A DNA stretch of 64,000 nt from Tunturiibacter gelidiferens (GCF_013410115.1 NZ_JACCCV010000001.1:558001-622000), one strand, 5' to 3'; numbered from the stretch's first letter, positions 35,680 through 46,773 are shown. Notes: generated by a model not told the origin, from the letters alone. Numbers and translations are program-made.

Positions 35680-35760
35680 TCCTGCCGGAAGTGCCCGCTC
35701 CGCGCGGGGCGGGCACTTCGTGACTTATATACTCCTTCGGTTGGCCCTCCCGCTGGTCGA
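35680..35760 (-). repeat. Hairpin repeat family B, copy B3
   Basis: Minus-strand reading: CGACCAGCGGGAGGGCC, then AAGTCACGAAGTGCCCGC, then a hairpin with a 10-bp stem AAGTGCCCGC / GCGGGCACTT (35689-35698 with 35709-35718). It lies between rpoD and the GT-C gene, so it may also separate transcripts. Confidence 0.75.
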
Positions 35761-35783
35761 GAGATGGCGTTTGTTTGCTGCAA

Positions 35784-35811
35784 AGGAAAGGCGCCAGCTT
35801 TCGTTGGCGCC
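35784..35811 (-). terminator. rpoD terminator
   Basis: On the minus strand, stem GGCGCCA (35805-35811) with TGGCGCC (35790-35796), loop of 8 nt and a following CCTTTCC run, 32 bp after the rpoD stop. Confidence 0.75.
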
Positions 35812-35842
35812 CGTCGTCCGTGTTGAATTGTGATGAATGGAG

Positions 35843-37564
<1,722 letters not shown>

Positions 37565-37759
37565 TCCTGCGAAAGATTCTGATAACTGGGATGCCGCTGG
37601 TGTCGATTGTGGTATTCAGGCGGACATGTCCCTTGGTTGTAACGTAATGGGCAGGGAGCAGATTGCGGTTTAGACCGCGTTGGCAAGCCCGATGACCCTA
37701 AAGAGAGTCTGGGCATTCGAAGGCACACGTCCCCAGCGAATCACAGGATACCACATAAG

Positions 37760-38014
37760 TTAGACGCTTTCCGAGGGAAAAAGATTCAGGGCAGCGGCGC
37801 GAAGTGATTCGCCTTGGGTGCCATTCTGGTGGCGGGGACAGCGGCGGAGGTGAATATCTTTGCCAGCCGAGCCGTAATCGTGGTGGCAATGGGTACAACG
37901 TAAGTGGTAGATGGTCTGGCCGGGGAAGGATTCTGAGGGAAATCCGGTCCGGGAGATGACGATCTGGCCGTGTTTGTTCTTGTATCCGGGGGTAGTGCTC
38001 TGGAAGTTGGTCAT
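37760..38014 (-). CDS. Small zinc-ribbon protein, unknown
   Basis: 84 residues with an RCTHCHHDYGSAGKDIHLRR core then CPRHQ, that is Cys/His pairs suited to zinc. The pattern resembles a small conserved family I recall from diverse bacteria. It lies between rpoD and the flippase gene, on the same strand. Confidence 0.7.
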   Translation of the reverse strand: MTNFQSTTPGYKNKHGQIVISRTGFPSESFPGQTIYHLRCTHCHHDYGSAGKDIHLRRCPRHQNGTQGESLRAAALNLFPSESV

Positions 38015-38105
38015 TTTTGCAGGGTTTCGTGTGTTTGATGAATCGGTGGTTCGCTCGCGATCACCCGCTACTGTAAGCCGATCAGAGCGATTTGCGGGTG
38101 TGATT

Positions 38106-39506
38106 TCAGCTTTCGAAGCCGGGTTTTGAGCGACGGATCCTGGCTAACAGGGATGTAGGGCGGAGGGAGGATGGGTAGTGGAGCATGCTGGCCAGGAAGG
38201 CGGGCAGGGTATCGTGGGCGATGCGCAGGCAGGCAGGGACGACGTAAAGATTCATGACGATCTCTGAGATCAGGAGTGAGGCCGCCGCTCCATAAAGCCC
38301 GTAGGCTCGCGCCAGGACGTAGCAGAGAACGCAGGCGACGCTGGTGCCAAGGATATAGTAGGTGGCCAGGCGCTGGTGCTGGTTGGTGGAGGTCATCAGC
38401 GTGCCGCTGGTGGACCACAACGCGTAGAGGACGACTACGGCGAGAAGGATGCTGAGGAGGGGACGGCTGGGTGGGACGTGGCCACCGGTCCAATGAACCA
38501 GAAACCATGGGCCGAAGCTGAGCATGACGATAACCAGGATCAGGGCTACGAGCAGGGCCAGCTGGCAGGCGCGGCGGAGCAGAGTTCGAGTGAGTTCGTA
38601 GTTTCCGGCTCCGAAGGCGATCGACATCTCCGGTTCGAAGGTGTTGTTGACCATTTGGACCATCTGCAGGGCTACCCGCGAGACAGTGCGGGCAGTGCTG
38701 AAGATAACGACGTCGGTGGGCCCGAGAGCGTATCCGACGGCGAGCAGGCTGCCTTGCAGGCTGAGGGCGTTACCGAGGGGGAATCCCATGTAGGCGAAGG
38801 CCGGTCGGGCGAGCTTGCGAATCTCGGCGAAGCTCGCGTGTTGCCACCCATATTCGATCCAGGGGATGTCGCGCCGGACGAGAATGCAGAAGAAGATGGT
38901 GATGGCCACGTTAACCGAGGCAAAGACCAACGCTGTCGTGCGTGCGCCTGCGCCCAGTGTGACTGCGGCGATCATGCAGCCAAAGGCGAAGAGGGAGAAC
39001 ATGTTTTTGAGGAAGGTGCCGTAGGGGTAGCGGCCGATGGCTCGGTAAGCAGATTGAAGGAGCTGCTCTAATTGCCCGAGCAGGACGGAGACGCCGAGAT
39101 AAAAGATGATCCACTTGGTGTCGGCCTCACTCAGCGTGGTGAGCTTGAGGAGGCGGGAGGCGGGAAGATAGTAGAGGGTTCCGGAGAGCAGTACGATCGT
39201 CGCTGTGCAGATGATGGCGATGAGCCACCAACAGCTCTGGAAGACGCGGAGAGCGGCAGCACGGTCATCGCGGGCGACCAGCATCGTCATCTCGTTGCCC
39301 GCGACAGAGCCGAAGCCCACATTGCTGAAGCTGAGATAGGCGGGGATGGAGTTGACGATCATCCATTCGCCGTAGAGGGGCACGCTCCAGAAGTGGAGGA
39401 AGACCGGGATCTGGACGAACTGAATCACGGTAGAGGAGAGTTTCCCTACCCAGTTGGTCAAGAAGCCAAGCATCAGCCTTCGCTTTGTAGAGATGTCCAT
39501 GCTCAT
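38106..39506 (-). CDS. Wzx-like polysaccharide flippase (MOP superfamily)
   Basis: 466 residues with about twelve membrane helices and a short charged tail (RIRRSKPGFES). The N-terminus has the pattern KLSSTVIQFVQIPVFLHFW ... LYGEWMIVNSIPAYLSFSNV typical of O-antigen and exopolysaccharide flippases. It sits about 2 kb from the GT2/GT-C pair on the other side of rpoD, so a shared surface-glycan role is possible but unproven. The ATG start at 39506 and ATG at 39500 are both possible. Confidence 0.85.
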   Translation of the reverse strand: MSMDISTKRRLMLGFLTNWVGKLSSTVIQFVQIPVFLHFWSVPLYGEWMIVNSIPAYLSFSNVGFGSVAGNEMTMLVARDDRAAALRVFQSCWWLIAIICTATIVLLSGTLYYLPASRLLKLTTLSEADTKWIIFYLGVSVLLGQLEQLLQSAYRAIGRYPYGTFLKNMFSLFAFGCMIAAVTLGAGARTTALVFASVNVAITIFFCILVRRDIPWIEYGWQHASFAEIRKLARPAFAYMGFPLGNALSLQGSLLAVGYALGPTDVVIFSTARTVSRVALQMVQMVNNTFEPEMSIAFGAGNYELTRTLLRRACQLALLVALILVIVMLSFGPWFLVHWTGGHVPPSRPLLSILLAVVVLYALWSTSGTLMTSTNQHQRLATYYILGTSVACVLCYVLARAYGLYGAAASLLISEIVMNLYVVPACLRIAHDTLPAFLASMLHYPSSLRPTSLLARIRRSKPGFES

Positions 39507-39610
39507 GAGTGAGATTTGCTTCCTAAATATTTTCCCGGATACAGGGCAAGTCTACTTTCTTATAACCCGTTGGTTTGGAGGATGTTCACGAGAAATCGAC
39601 GATCGCTGCG

Positions 39611-41404
39611 TTATTGCTCCCGCAGCTTACGGTCGATTTGAAGCTTTTCTGCGGTGAGCTTAGTCAGCATCTCATGGTCGCCATGGCGGTCTGCCTCGGC
39701 GATGAGGGTGCGGAGCTCACGTTGGCGGCGTTCGAGCTGGCGGCACTTGAGGGTTTCGAGCGCGTTTTCGACAAGCTCGGTCATGGATTGCGCGTTGGTG
39801 GAGGCAGAATCAGGGTTCTCGGCGTTTTGAAGGGTGCGTGCTAGAAGAATTCGGCTGGGCTCGTCGGGCGCCGCGTCGAGAGGGTTGGGGGGTGCTGGCG
39901 CGTTCGCGAGTGACTCAAGTAAAGCGGCGGACGAAAGGCTGTCGTACCATTCCGGATGCTGTGTGAGCTGCTCGACGGCCAGGATGCGCGCAGGGTCGTT
40001 CTCCGGGAGAACGAGGACGCGCAAGAGGATTTCCTCGTTCCGATCGATCGGTTCGAGCCGATGAGCACTAACGCTTTCAACTTTTTTCGACGCTGCGTCA
40101 CTCAATTCTTTAGAGTGAACAAACGAAATTCCAAGCTTCTGCGCCGCGTCAACTGCAAATTCTTCTCGCTGTCGAACTGAAGGCATACGGCGGATGTGCG
40201 GCAGTAAGAAATTCATCGCTTTGACCTTCCCTTCGGGAGTACGAGTGGGGAATTGTTCGCGGGCTCGGTCGATGAGGTAATCGGAGTGGCGCTTCGCATT
40301 GCGCAGGGCTGCCATGTACTGCTGGACGCCCTGCTCGCGGATGAAGCGGTCGGGATCAAGACCGCCTTCGAGGGTGACGATCTTTACTTCGAAGTCTTCT
40401 TCGGTGAGGAGGGCGATAGATTTTTCCGTCGCGGCGGTGCCGGCGGTGTCCGGGTCGAAGTTGACGATGACGCGCTTGGTGAAGCGGCTGAGGAGACGGA
40501 TCTGCATCTCTGTGAAGGCGGTGCCGGAGGTTGCGAGAACGCCTTTGATGCCGGCCATGTAGACAGAGATGCAGTCCATCTGGCCCTCGACCAGCAGCGC
40601 GAAGCCGAGGGCGCGGATGTCGGCTTTAGCTTTATCGAGGTTGAAGAGGACCTGGCCTTTGCTGTAGAGAGCGGTTTCGGGTGAGTTAAGATACTTCGCG
40701 ATGGGGCGGCCCTTCTCATCTTCAGCGTCGAGGGCGCGGGCTGTGAAGGCGATGGTTTTGCCTTGTTCGTTGGCGATGGGGAAGGTGATGCGCTTGCGGA
40801 AGCGTGCGTAGAGCTGGCCTTGGCTGCCGTCGTTTTGTTCTTTGGCGCTGAAGAGGCCGCTGGCGCGGAGGACTTCGTCGGGGAAGTGTTTGGCGAGCTG
40901 CTCGCGCATGTGGTTGAAGTCGTCGGGGGCGTAGCCGATGCGGAATTTCGCGATGGTCTCGGCGGTGACGCCGCGGCCGGTGAGGTATTCGCGGGCGCGT
41001 GCGGCTTCGGGAGCTTTGAGTGCGGCTTCGAAGTACTGCGTGGCGGCTTCGTGAATGTCGGTGAGTTGGCGGCGAATGCCGGCTTCGCGAACCTCATCGG
41101 GGGAGTTGAATTCGCGCTTGGGGAGGGGGATTCCGCACTTGGTGGCCACTACGCGGATGGCCTCGGGAAAGCTGATGTTTTCGAGCTTCATGACGAAGGT
41201 GAAGACGTCGCCTTTTTCGTGGCAGCCGAAGCAATAGAAGTAGTTATGGGTGGCGTTTACGGAGAACGATCCCGTTTTTTCTTTGTGAAAGGGGCAGAGG
41301 CCGGTGTAGTTCTGAGCGCCGGATTTGCGCAGCTTGATGTAGTCGCCGATGATGCGGACGATATCGGCCTGCTGCTTGACGGTTTGTGCGAAGTTGTCGG
41401 ACAT
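39611..41404 (-). CDS. dnaG: DNA primase DnaG
   Basis: Primase makes RNA primers for the replication fork. The 597-residue protein has the zinc finger C37-x2-H40-x17-C58-x2-C61, the RNA polymerase domain with FRIGYAPDDFNHMREQLAKH, the Toprim fold (VEGQMDCISVYMAGIKGVLA and VNFDPDTAGTAA), and a C-terminal helicase-binding region (about 440-597). It is upstream of rpoD on the same strand. A GT-rich element lies just upstream, between it and a divergent secreted-protein gene. Confidence 0.97.
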   Translation of the reverse strand: MSDNFAQTVKQQADIVRIIGDYIKLRKSGAQNYTGLCPFHKEKTGSFSVNATHNYFYCFGCHEKGDVFTFVMKLENISFPEAIRVVATKCGIPLPKREFNSPDEVREAGIRRQLTDIHEAATQYFEAALKAPEAARAREYLTGRGVTAETIAKFRIGYAPDDFNHMREQLAKHFPDEVLRASGLFSAKEQNDGSQGQLYARFRKRITFPIANEQGKTIAFTARALDAEDEKGRPIAKYLNSPETALYSKGQVLFNLDKAKADIRALGFALLVEGQMDCISVYMAGIKGVLATSGTAFTEMQIRLLSRFTKRVIVNFDPDTAGTAATEKSIALLTEEDFEVKIVTLEGGLDPDRFIREQGVQQYMAALRNAKRHSDYLIDRAREQFPTRTPEGKVKAMNFLLPHIRRMPSVRQREEFAVDAAQKLGISFVHSKELSDAASKKVESVSAHRLEPIDRNEEILLRVLVLPENDPARILAVEQLTQHPEWYDSLSSAALLESLANAPAPPNPLDAAPDEPSRILLARTLQNAENPDSASTNAQSMTELVENALETLKCRQLERRQRELRTLIAEADRHGDHEMLTKLTAEKLQIDRKLREQ

Positions 41405-41891
41405 GGGAGTTGGAGAGATCAGATCAACGGGCTTAGGTTTTTTTGGGCCTGTTTATGAGTTTAGACGGAGATTTTTTTCTGGCCGTGGTGCGGCTTGGAT
41501 CTTTGAGGATTTGCTGGGCTTTTTGGAGGGGGTTGGGCCAGATTGGGGTGTTTGACCATGGTTTTTTGCTGGTCACAACGTGGTGTTCTGCATGGTGAAC
41601 GTGGAAAAAAAGCAGTGCACTTTTGAGGTCAAAAAAATGCGTCACGAATTCGAACTTTATTTTGCTCCTTTCCTGTTCAGGGAGAACTGGGTGGTCGGAG
41701 TCGGTTTGCATACAACGATTGAGGGATATCTTCGTGAATTCGCATGGGCCTACGGTACAGGTGCGGAACTTCCGTCGAAGGCGTGTGTTTGTACGGAGGG
41801 AAGAGAGCGAATGGCCAGCTGAGATATATGGCTATTCAACAACTTGAGTGCCGCGGCCAAGGCGCCGTTAGGCCAACCAAAGGATGAATGT
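41405..41891. other. Divergent intergenic region containing GT-rich element A3
   Basis: About 487 bp. The first 215 bp is repeat copy A3. The rest (41651-41891) includes the promoter region of the secreted protein gene. A + strand ORF across it (41580-41822) is not protein-like. No promoter motif is clear. Confidence 0.45.
41434..41650 (+). repeat. GT-rich phased element, copy A3
   Basis: On the + strand: TTTTTTTC, CCGTGGTG, then AACGTGG boxes at 41577 and 41598 (21 bp apart), a variant ACCATGG 22 bp before the first, and TGG-type steps at 41558, 41569, 41580, 41592 and 41601. It ends with AAAAAAATGCGTCA. Unlike the other copies it is upstream of dnaG between divergent genes, not behind a gene. 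Confidence 0.72.
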
Positions 41892-42848
41892 ATGAGATTA
41901 ACGAATTTAGTCCGTAAGTTTGTGGTGGGCGCGGCTCTTGCGCTTTTGCCTGCGGCTTCTTTTGCGGGAGTGTTTATTTCGGTGGGCTTTGCGCCGCCGG
42001 TGTTGCCGGTTTATACGCAGCCGATCTGCCCGGGTGATGGATATCTGTGGAATCCCGGCTACTGGGCGTATGGCGATGAGGGGTACTACTGGGTTCCGGG
42101 TGTGTGGGTTCGTCCGCCGCAGGTTGGACTACTGTGGACGCCGGGCTACTGGGGATGGGGTGGTGGCGCTTACCTCTTCCACGCTGGTTATTGGGGGCCG
42201 CACGTCGGCTTCTACGGCGGCGTGAACTATGGGTTCGGCTACGGCGGCGTAGGTTTTGGGGGCGGACGCTGGGTGGGCAACAGCTTTGCGTATAACACCG
42301 CGGTCGTCAATGTGAATCGGACGGTGATTCACAACACGTACATCGATAACACGGTGATCAACCACACGACGATCAACAATCGTACGAGTTTCAACGGCGG
42401 GACCGGCGGCCTTCAGGCTCGTCCATCGGCACAGGAGGCTTCGTTCGCGCGGGAGAACCATATTGCACCGACGGCGGAGCAGCAGAGCCATGTGCAGATG
42501 GCACATGCCGACCGGAGCAACTTCGCTTCGGTCAACGGCGGCCGTCCGCAGAATGCAGCCTACTCACGGCCTGGCGTACGTGCGGCGAATCAGCAGCAGC
42601 GTATCGGGCAGGGAGTTCAGTCGGGCCAGCTGACGGCGCATGAGACGGGCAACCTGGAGAATCGCGAGGCGAGCATCAATCATCAGGCTGCGGCTGACCG
42701 GGCGGCGAACGGCGGACATCTGACGGCGCAGGAGCACCAGCAGATCAACCAACGGCAGAATAACGTCAGCAAGTCGATCTACAACGATAAGCACAATGCG
42801 AACACGCAGGAACATCCGCATGCCGAGGCACATGAAGGGCATCGGTAG
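41892..42848 (+). CDS. Secreted YXWXGXW-type repeat protein with Gln/Asn/His-rich tail
   Basis: 318 residues. A signal peptide (about 1-25, ASFAG) is followed by Trp/Tyr/Gly-rich repeats such as GYLWNPGYWAYGDEGYYWVP. The C-terminal half (about 200-318) is rich in Gln, Asn and His. It includes GQLTAHETGNLENREASI and GGHLTAQEHQQINQRQNNVS segments, seen in other secreted bacterial proteins. The frame starts at TTG 41844; ATG 41892 has AAGGA about 6-7 bp upstream and is preferred. A very strong terminator follows. Confidence 0.85.
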   Translation: MRLTNLVRKFVVGAALALLPAASFAGVFISVGFAPPVLPVYTQPICPGDGYLWNPGYWAYGDEGYYWVPGVWVRPPQVGLLWTPGYWGWGGGAYLFHAGYWGPHVGFYGGVNYGFGYGGVGFGGGRWVGNSFAYNTAVVNVNRTVIHNTYIDNTVINHTTINNRTSFNGGTGGLQARPSAQEASFARENHIAPTAEQQSHVQMAHADRSNFASVNGGRPQNAAYSRPGVRAANQQQRIGQGVQSGQLTAHETGNLENREASINHQAAADRAANGGHLTAQEHQQINQRQNNVSKSIYNDKHNANTQEHPHAEAHEGHR

Positions 42849-42867
42849 GCGGTTTTAGAACGAAGAG

Positions 42868-42905
42868 AGAGCGGCCGGCGGAGGTTTCGCCGGCCGCTCT
42901 TTTTT
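42868..42905 (+). terminator. Strong rho-independent terminator
   Basis: A 13-bp stem (AGAGCGGCCGGCG at 42868-42880 with CGCCGGCCGCTCT at 42888-42900), loop of 7 nt, then TTTTT. It follows the secreted repeat protein gene by 20 bp. Confidence 0.97.
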
Positions 42906-42999
42906 GTGCCTAGGTCGCACCGACATTGAGAAAGGCCCGGCAACGGAAGAAGATTCCGAGACGGTGTAAAGAGCTTTGGCGGCGAAAAGAAATGGAGGT

Positions 43000-43053
43000 C
43001 CCTTCGACTACGCCTGTCGCGATAAAACTGCGACAGGCTTCGCTCAGGATGAC
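43000..43053 (+). repeat. Hairpin with conserved flanks (family D-like), intergenic
   Basis: CCCTTCGACTAC, then a perfect 9-bp stem GCCTGTCGC / GCGACAGGC (43012-43020 with 43030-43038), then TTCGCTCAGGATGACAC. The right flank recurs at about 61928 (CTTCGCTGCGCTCAGGATGA). A neighbouring segment at 43111-43150 resembles family E. Confidence 0.65.
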
Positions 43054-43252
43054 ACCTTTGGCGTGGTGGGTTCAAGAGAACAAGAAACTGCAAAGCAAAT
43101 GCAGAGACAATACCAAATCCCGTTCGGGGACGACGACAAGACAAGCGACGGGCATGCATGCCGCGAGTAACCCAGTTCAGAATGACACCTTCTACAAGAG
43201 ATCAACAGCCTACGACTCACATATAAATCGATGCAGCCTAGAATCATTAGGA

Positions 43253-44050
43253 ATGGGAAATGAGTTGCTGGATCGGGTGGTTGTGGTGCTGGTACGGGCA
43301 CGCAACCCGAATAACATCGGCGCGGTGGCGCGGGCGATGCATGATTTTGGATTTCGGCATCTGCGGATTGTGAATGAGTATGCGGTGCCGTTCGAGAGCG
43401 CGCGGTCGGCGGTGGATGCTTCGGCGGTGCTGGCGGGGGCGGAGGTGTTTGCCAGCGTTGGCGAAGCGGTTGCGGATTGCACGCTGGTAGTGGGGACGAC
43501 GGCGGTGGGCGAGCGGGTGTTGCAGCATCCCTTACATGCGCTTGCGGACGCGGGCGGGAAGATCGGTTCCGAGTTGGCGGGCGAGGGGCGAGTTGCGATG
43601 CTGTTCGGTTCGGAGAAGACGGGGCTGAGCAACGATGAGTTGAGTTACTGTCATTGGCTGCTGACGATTCCGATGGAGGAGCAGGAGGAGATTCGGCATC
43701 CTTCGATGAACCTTGGGCAGGCGGTGGCGGTTTGTTTGTATGAACTGGTGCGCGGGCGGAGTGCGGTTGCTGCGGGTGGTGCGGATGAGGTGGCTAGTGC
43801 GGGTGAGGTGGAGCGGTTGACGGCACTGTTGACTGAGGTGCTGGAGGCGACTGGATATACGAAGCGGCATCCTGCGAATTGCGATGAAGCCCAGGTGCGG
43901 CGGCTGGTTTTGAGGATGGGTTTGACGGCTAGTGATGCGCCGATTTGGATGGGGATCTTGCGGCAGGTGTTGTGGAAGGTGCGTGGGGGTGGATCGGATG
44001 TGGAAGGGAAGGGAGTGAAAACGCAGCTCCCCTCCGGGAATGACAGCTAG
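43253..44050 (+). CDS. SpoU/TrmJ-like RNA 2'-O-methyltransferase, C-terminus running into a repeat
   Basis: 265 residues of the SPOUT fold: VLVRARNPNNIGAVARAMHD, GTTAVGERVL, FGSEKTGLSNDEL and HPSMNLGQAVAVCLYELV, typical of TrmJ-like enzymes that methylate tRNA or rRNA riboses. A helical C-terminal extension (about 185-250) follows. The last 10 or so codons (THPSGNDS-like end, KTQLPSGNDS) are encoded by an intergenic repeat of family E at 44023, which supplies the stop codon. The start ATG at 43253 has AGGA only 2 bp upstream, so it is less certain. The same frame is open upstream through repeat DNA. Confidence 0.88.
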   Translation: MGNELLDRVVVVLVRARNPNNIGAVARAMHDFGFRHLRIVNEYAVPFESARSAVDASAVLAGAEVFASVGEAVADCTLVVGTTAVGERVLQHPLHALADAGGKIGSELAGEGRVAMLFGSEKTGLSNDELSYCHWLLTIPMEEQEEIRHPSMNLGQAVAVCLYELVRGRSAVAAGGADEVASAGEVERLTALLTEVLEATGYTKRHPANCDEAQVRRLVLRMGLTASDAPIWMGILRQVLWKVRGGGSDVEGKGVKTQLPSGNDS

Positions 44051-44112
44051 AAAAGCAAATGCAAAAGCAGATCCCTATGGGATGACAACCTGAAAGACAA
44101 CTGCACCAGCAA
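44023..44112 (+). repeat. Repeat family E, two units
   Basis: Unit 1 has GCAGCTCCCCTCCGGGAATG, ACAGC and AAAGCAAATGC. Unit 2 has GCAGATCCCTATGGGATGAC, AACCTGAAAGACAACTGC. The first unit overlaps the end of the methyltransferase gene. Single units recur at 47687 and, weakly, at 43111 and 61918. Confidence 0.7.
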
Positions 44113-44184
44113 CAGCAAATGCGGGGGTCTCTCCACTGCGCCGTTCACGGAGAGACTGTGAACGGCTTCGGTCGAGACGACGAA
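44113..44184 (-). repeat. Repeat family D, copy D2 (inverted)
   Basis: Minus-strand reading: TCGTCGTCTCGACCGAAGC, stem CCGTTCAC, loop, GTGAACGG, then GCGCAGTGGAGAG and CCCCCGCATTTGCTG. Flanks match D1, while the central stem differs but still pairs perfectly. Confidence 0.78.
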
Positions 44185-44353
44185 TTTCTATGAGTGAGCA
44201 AATGCGAATACAAGGGCCCTCTCTTTTAGATAAAGCCTAAGGCAAGTAACGCTGGGAGGGGATGCAACTTCATATATCACCGGAACGGGTCGGGCTGTAG
44301 ACTAAGCGTCATTCGTACATTTTGAAGGGCGGGAACGTCCGGAGGCTTTAAGT
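44185..44353. other. Upstream region of the S9 peptidase gene
   Basis: 169 bp containing GGAGG at 44341-44345, the ribosome binding site of the next gene. No repeat or promoter box is clearly seen. Confidence 0.45.
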
Positions 44354-46765
44354 ATGCTTTTGAAGCAGCGTTTGTCGGCTGTTGTGGGAGTTGTGGTGGG
44401 GTGTTGTTTCACGGCGAGTGGAATGGCGCAGGGCAAGCAGCTTACGACCGAGGACTATGCGCGGGCAGAGAAGTTCATGGGTTACAACGTCAGTTCGCTG
44501 GTGTATCACGGTGTGGCGCGGCCGATGTGGATGGGGGACGGACGGTTCTGGTATCGCGACAATGGGCCTGATGGAATCACGTTTATGGTGGTCGATCCAG
44601 TGAAGGGGACGAAGGTGCCGGGGTTCGATCAGGCGAAGCTGGCGGCAGCGCTGACGAAGGCGACGGACGGCAAGATGAAGGCGGACGCGCAGCATCTGGT
44701 GATCTCGGAGATTGAGTTTTCGGATGGGGACAAGACGGTTGTGGTGGGGAACGGTTCGAGGAAGTTTCGTTGTGATCTTAGTGGTGTGGGCGTTTGCACC
44801 GAGGTGATTGCGCCGGGAGCGAAGGCGTCTCATGGCGAGCAGGCGAACGGTGCGCATGGAGAACTTTCGCCGGATAAGACGAAGGCTGCATTTATTCGTG
44901 ATTGGAATCTTTGGGTGCGTGAGGTTGCGACCGGCAAAGAAACGCAGCTGACGACCGATGGTGTGAAGGACTATGGCTATGCGACCGATAACGCCGGGTG
45001 GACAATGAGCGATAACCCGATCCTGGTTTGGTCGCCGGATGGAAAGAAGATCGCGACATTTCAGCAGGATCAGCGGAAGACCGGCGAGATGTACATGGTT
45101 CCGGTGACGAATGGGCATCCGGAGCTGAAGGCGTGGAAGTACCCGCTGGTGGGAGATACAGATGTGACGATGATTGAACGGGTGATCATCGACGTGGGTA
45201 AGGCGAAGGTGATCCGGTTGAAGATGCCGCCTGATCAGCACCGCTCGACGTTGTGCGATGACGTGAGTTGCCGCGGTGGGAGTGGGTGGGATGATGTGCA
45301 GTGGAGCGACGATGGGGAGCAGCTGATGTTTGTTTCGACCTCCCGCGATCACAAACAGGAGTGGGTGCGGATTGCGGATGCTGCGAGTGGCGAAGTGCTG
45401 GGTGTGATGAGCGAGACGGCATCGAAGTTCTTCGAGAGCGGCAACGGAAAGGTGAACTGGAAGTATCTTTCGAAGACGAACGAGCTGTTGTGGTTCAGCG
45501 AGCGAGATGGCTGGGGGCAGATGTATTTGTACGATGCCGCTACGGGCAGTCTAAAGAACAAGATTACGCGCGGCGATGGAAATGTGACGCAAGTGCTGCA
45601 TGTGGACGAGAAGACGCGGACGATTTATTTTCTCGCGGTGGCCAAAGAGGCTGGGCGCGATCCTTATTTTTCTCACTTCTACAGCGTGAAGTTTACCGGG
45701 AAGGATATGAAGTTGCTGACGCCGGAGAATGCGGATCATGCGGTGACGGTGTCGCAGGATGGGCGGTACTTTGTCGATGTGTACTCGACTGCGACCGAGC
45801 CACAGACGACGGTGGTGCGGGATGAGAGCGGCAAGGTTGTGGTCGAGGTGGCGAAGCAGGATATCTCGAAGCTGGTGGCGGCGGGGTGGGTGGCTCCGGA
45901 GCCGATTGTGGTGAAGGCGCGGGACGGGAAGACGGACTTGTACGGTTACATGTTCAAGCCGACGAACCTGGATGCGTCGAAGAAGTATCCGATTGTGAAC
46001 CACGTTTATCCTGGGCCGCAGACGGGCTCGTGCGGTGGCCGGGGCTTCGCGGCGGCGCACGGCGATATGCAGTCGTTGGCGGAGCTTGGGTTTGTGGTGG
46101 TGTGTATCGATGGGATGGGGACGTCGTTCCGGTCGAAGGCGTTTCATGAGTTTTACTTTGGCGATCTTGGTGACAACACGATTCCGGATCAGGTGGCGGG
46201 GATGAAGGAGCTGGCGGCGAAGTATCCGTGGATCGATATTGATAAAGCGGGGATGTATGGTCACTCGGGCGGTGGGAATGCCACGGCCGCGGCAATGTTT
46301 CATTATCCTGACTTCTTCAAGGTGGGGATTGCGGAGAGTGGAAATCATGACCAGAGGGACTATGAAGATGACTGGGCGGAGAAGTGGAATGGGCTGCTGG
46401 TGAAGAATGCCGATGGGACGACGAACTATGACAGCCAGGCGAATCAGAGTGTGGCGAAGAATCTGAAGGGCAAGCTGCTGCTGGCGCATGGTTCGATGGA
46501 TAACAATGTGCCGCTGAACAACACGCTGCTGGTGGTGGACGCGCTGATCAGGGCGAATAAGGACTTTGATCTGCTGATCATTCCGAATGTCGCTCATGGG
46601 TATGGGGAGGCGAGTCAATACATGACGCGGCGGCGGTGGGATTATTTCGTGAAGAATCTTGCGGGGGATGTGCCGCCGCATGAGTACGAGATGAAGTCGT
46701 ATGCGGCGGCGATGGCGGCGATGCGGTCGGGGCCTGGGGATGCGGAGGAGGATTTCGATCGGTAG
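44354..46765 (+). CDS. Secreted S9 family (dipeptidyl peptidase IV-like) peptidase
   Basis: 803 residues with a signal peptide (about 1-25, ASGMAQ). A beta-propeller-like DPP_IV N-terminal region (about 40-530) is followed by the alpha/beta-hydrolase domain. The catalytic triad is in view: GHSGGG with Ser about 638, HGSMDNNVPLNN (Asp) and NVAHGYG (His). DPP IV-type enzymes release N-terminal dipeptides. GGAGG lies 8 bp before the ATG. It ends in a convergent region with repeat B4. Confidence 0.94.
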   Translation: MLLKQRLSAVVGVVVGCCFTASGMAQGKQLTTEDYARAEKFMGYNVSSLVYHGVARPMWMGDGRFWYRDNGPDGITFMVVDPVKGTKVPGFDQAKLAAALTKATDGKMKADAQHLVISEIEFSDGDKTVVVGNGSRKFRCDLSGVGVCTEVIAPGAKASHGEQANGAHGELSPDKTKAAFIRDWNLWVREVATGKETQLTTDGVKDYGYATDNAGWTMSDNPILVWSPDGKKIATFQQDQRKTGEMYMVPVTNGHPELKAWKYPLVGDTDVTMIERVIIDVGKAKVIRLKMPPDQHRSTLCDDVSCRGGSGWDDVQWSDDGEQLMFVSTSRDHKQEWVRIADAASGEVLGVMSETASKFFESGNGKVNWKYLSKTNELLWFSERDGWGQMYLYDAATGSLKNKITRGDGNVTQVLHVDEKTRTIYFLAVAKEAGRDPYFSHFYSVKFTGKDMKLLTPENADHAVTVSQDGRYFVDVYSTATEPQTTVVRDESGKVVVEVAKQDISKLVAAGWVAPEPIVVKARDGKTDLYGYMFKPTNLDASKKYPIVNHVYPGPQTGSCGGRGFAAAHGDMQSLAELGFVVVCIDGMGTSFRSKAFHEFYFGDLGDNTIPDQVAGMKELAAKYPWIDIDKAGMYGHSGGGNATAAAMFHYPDFFKVGIAESGNHDQRDYEDDWAEKWNGLLVKNADGTTNYDSQANQSVAKNLKGKLLLAHGSMDNNVPLNNTLLVVDALIRANKDFDLLIIPNVAHGYGEASQYMTRRRWDYFVKNLAGDVPPHEYEMKSYAAAMAAMRSGPGDAEEDFDR

Positions 46766-46773
46766 TGCGTGAA

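Noticed and set aside
41580..41822. An 80-residue + strand frame in the dnaG upstream region
   Set aside because: It begins inside repeat A3 and shows no protein-like pattern or ribosome binding site.
44348..45352. A 334-residue minus-strand frame opposite the S9 peptidase
   Set aside because: His/Arg/Leu-rich shadow; the S9 gene on the + strand has catalytic motifs.
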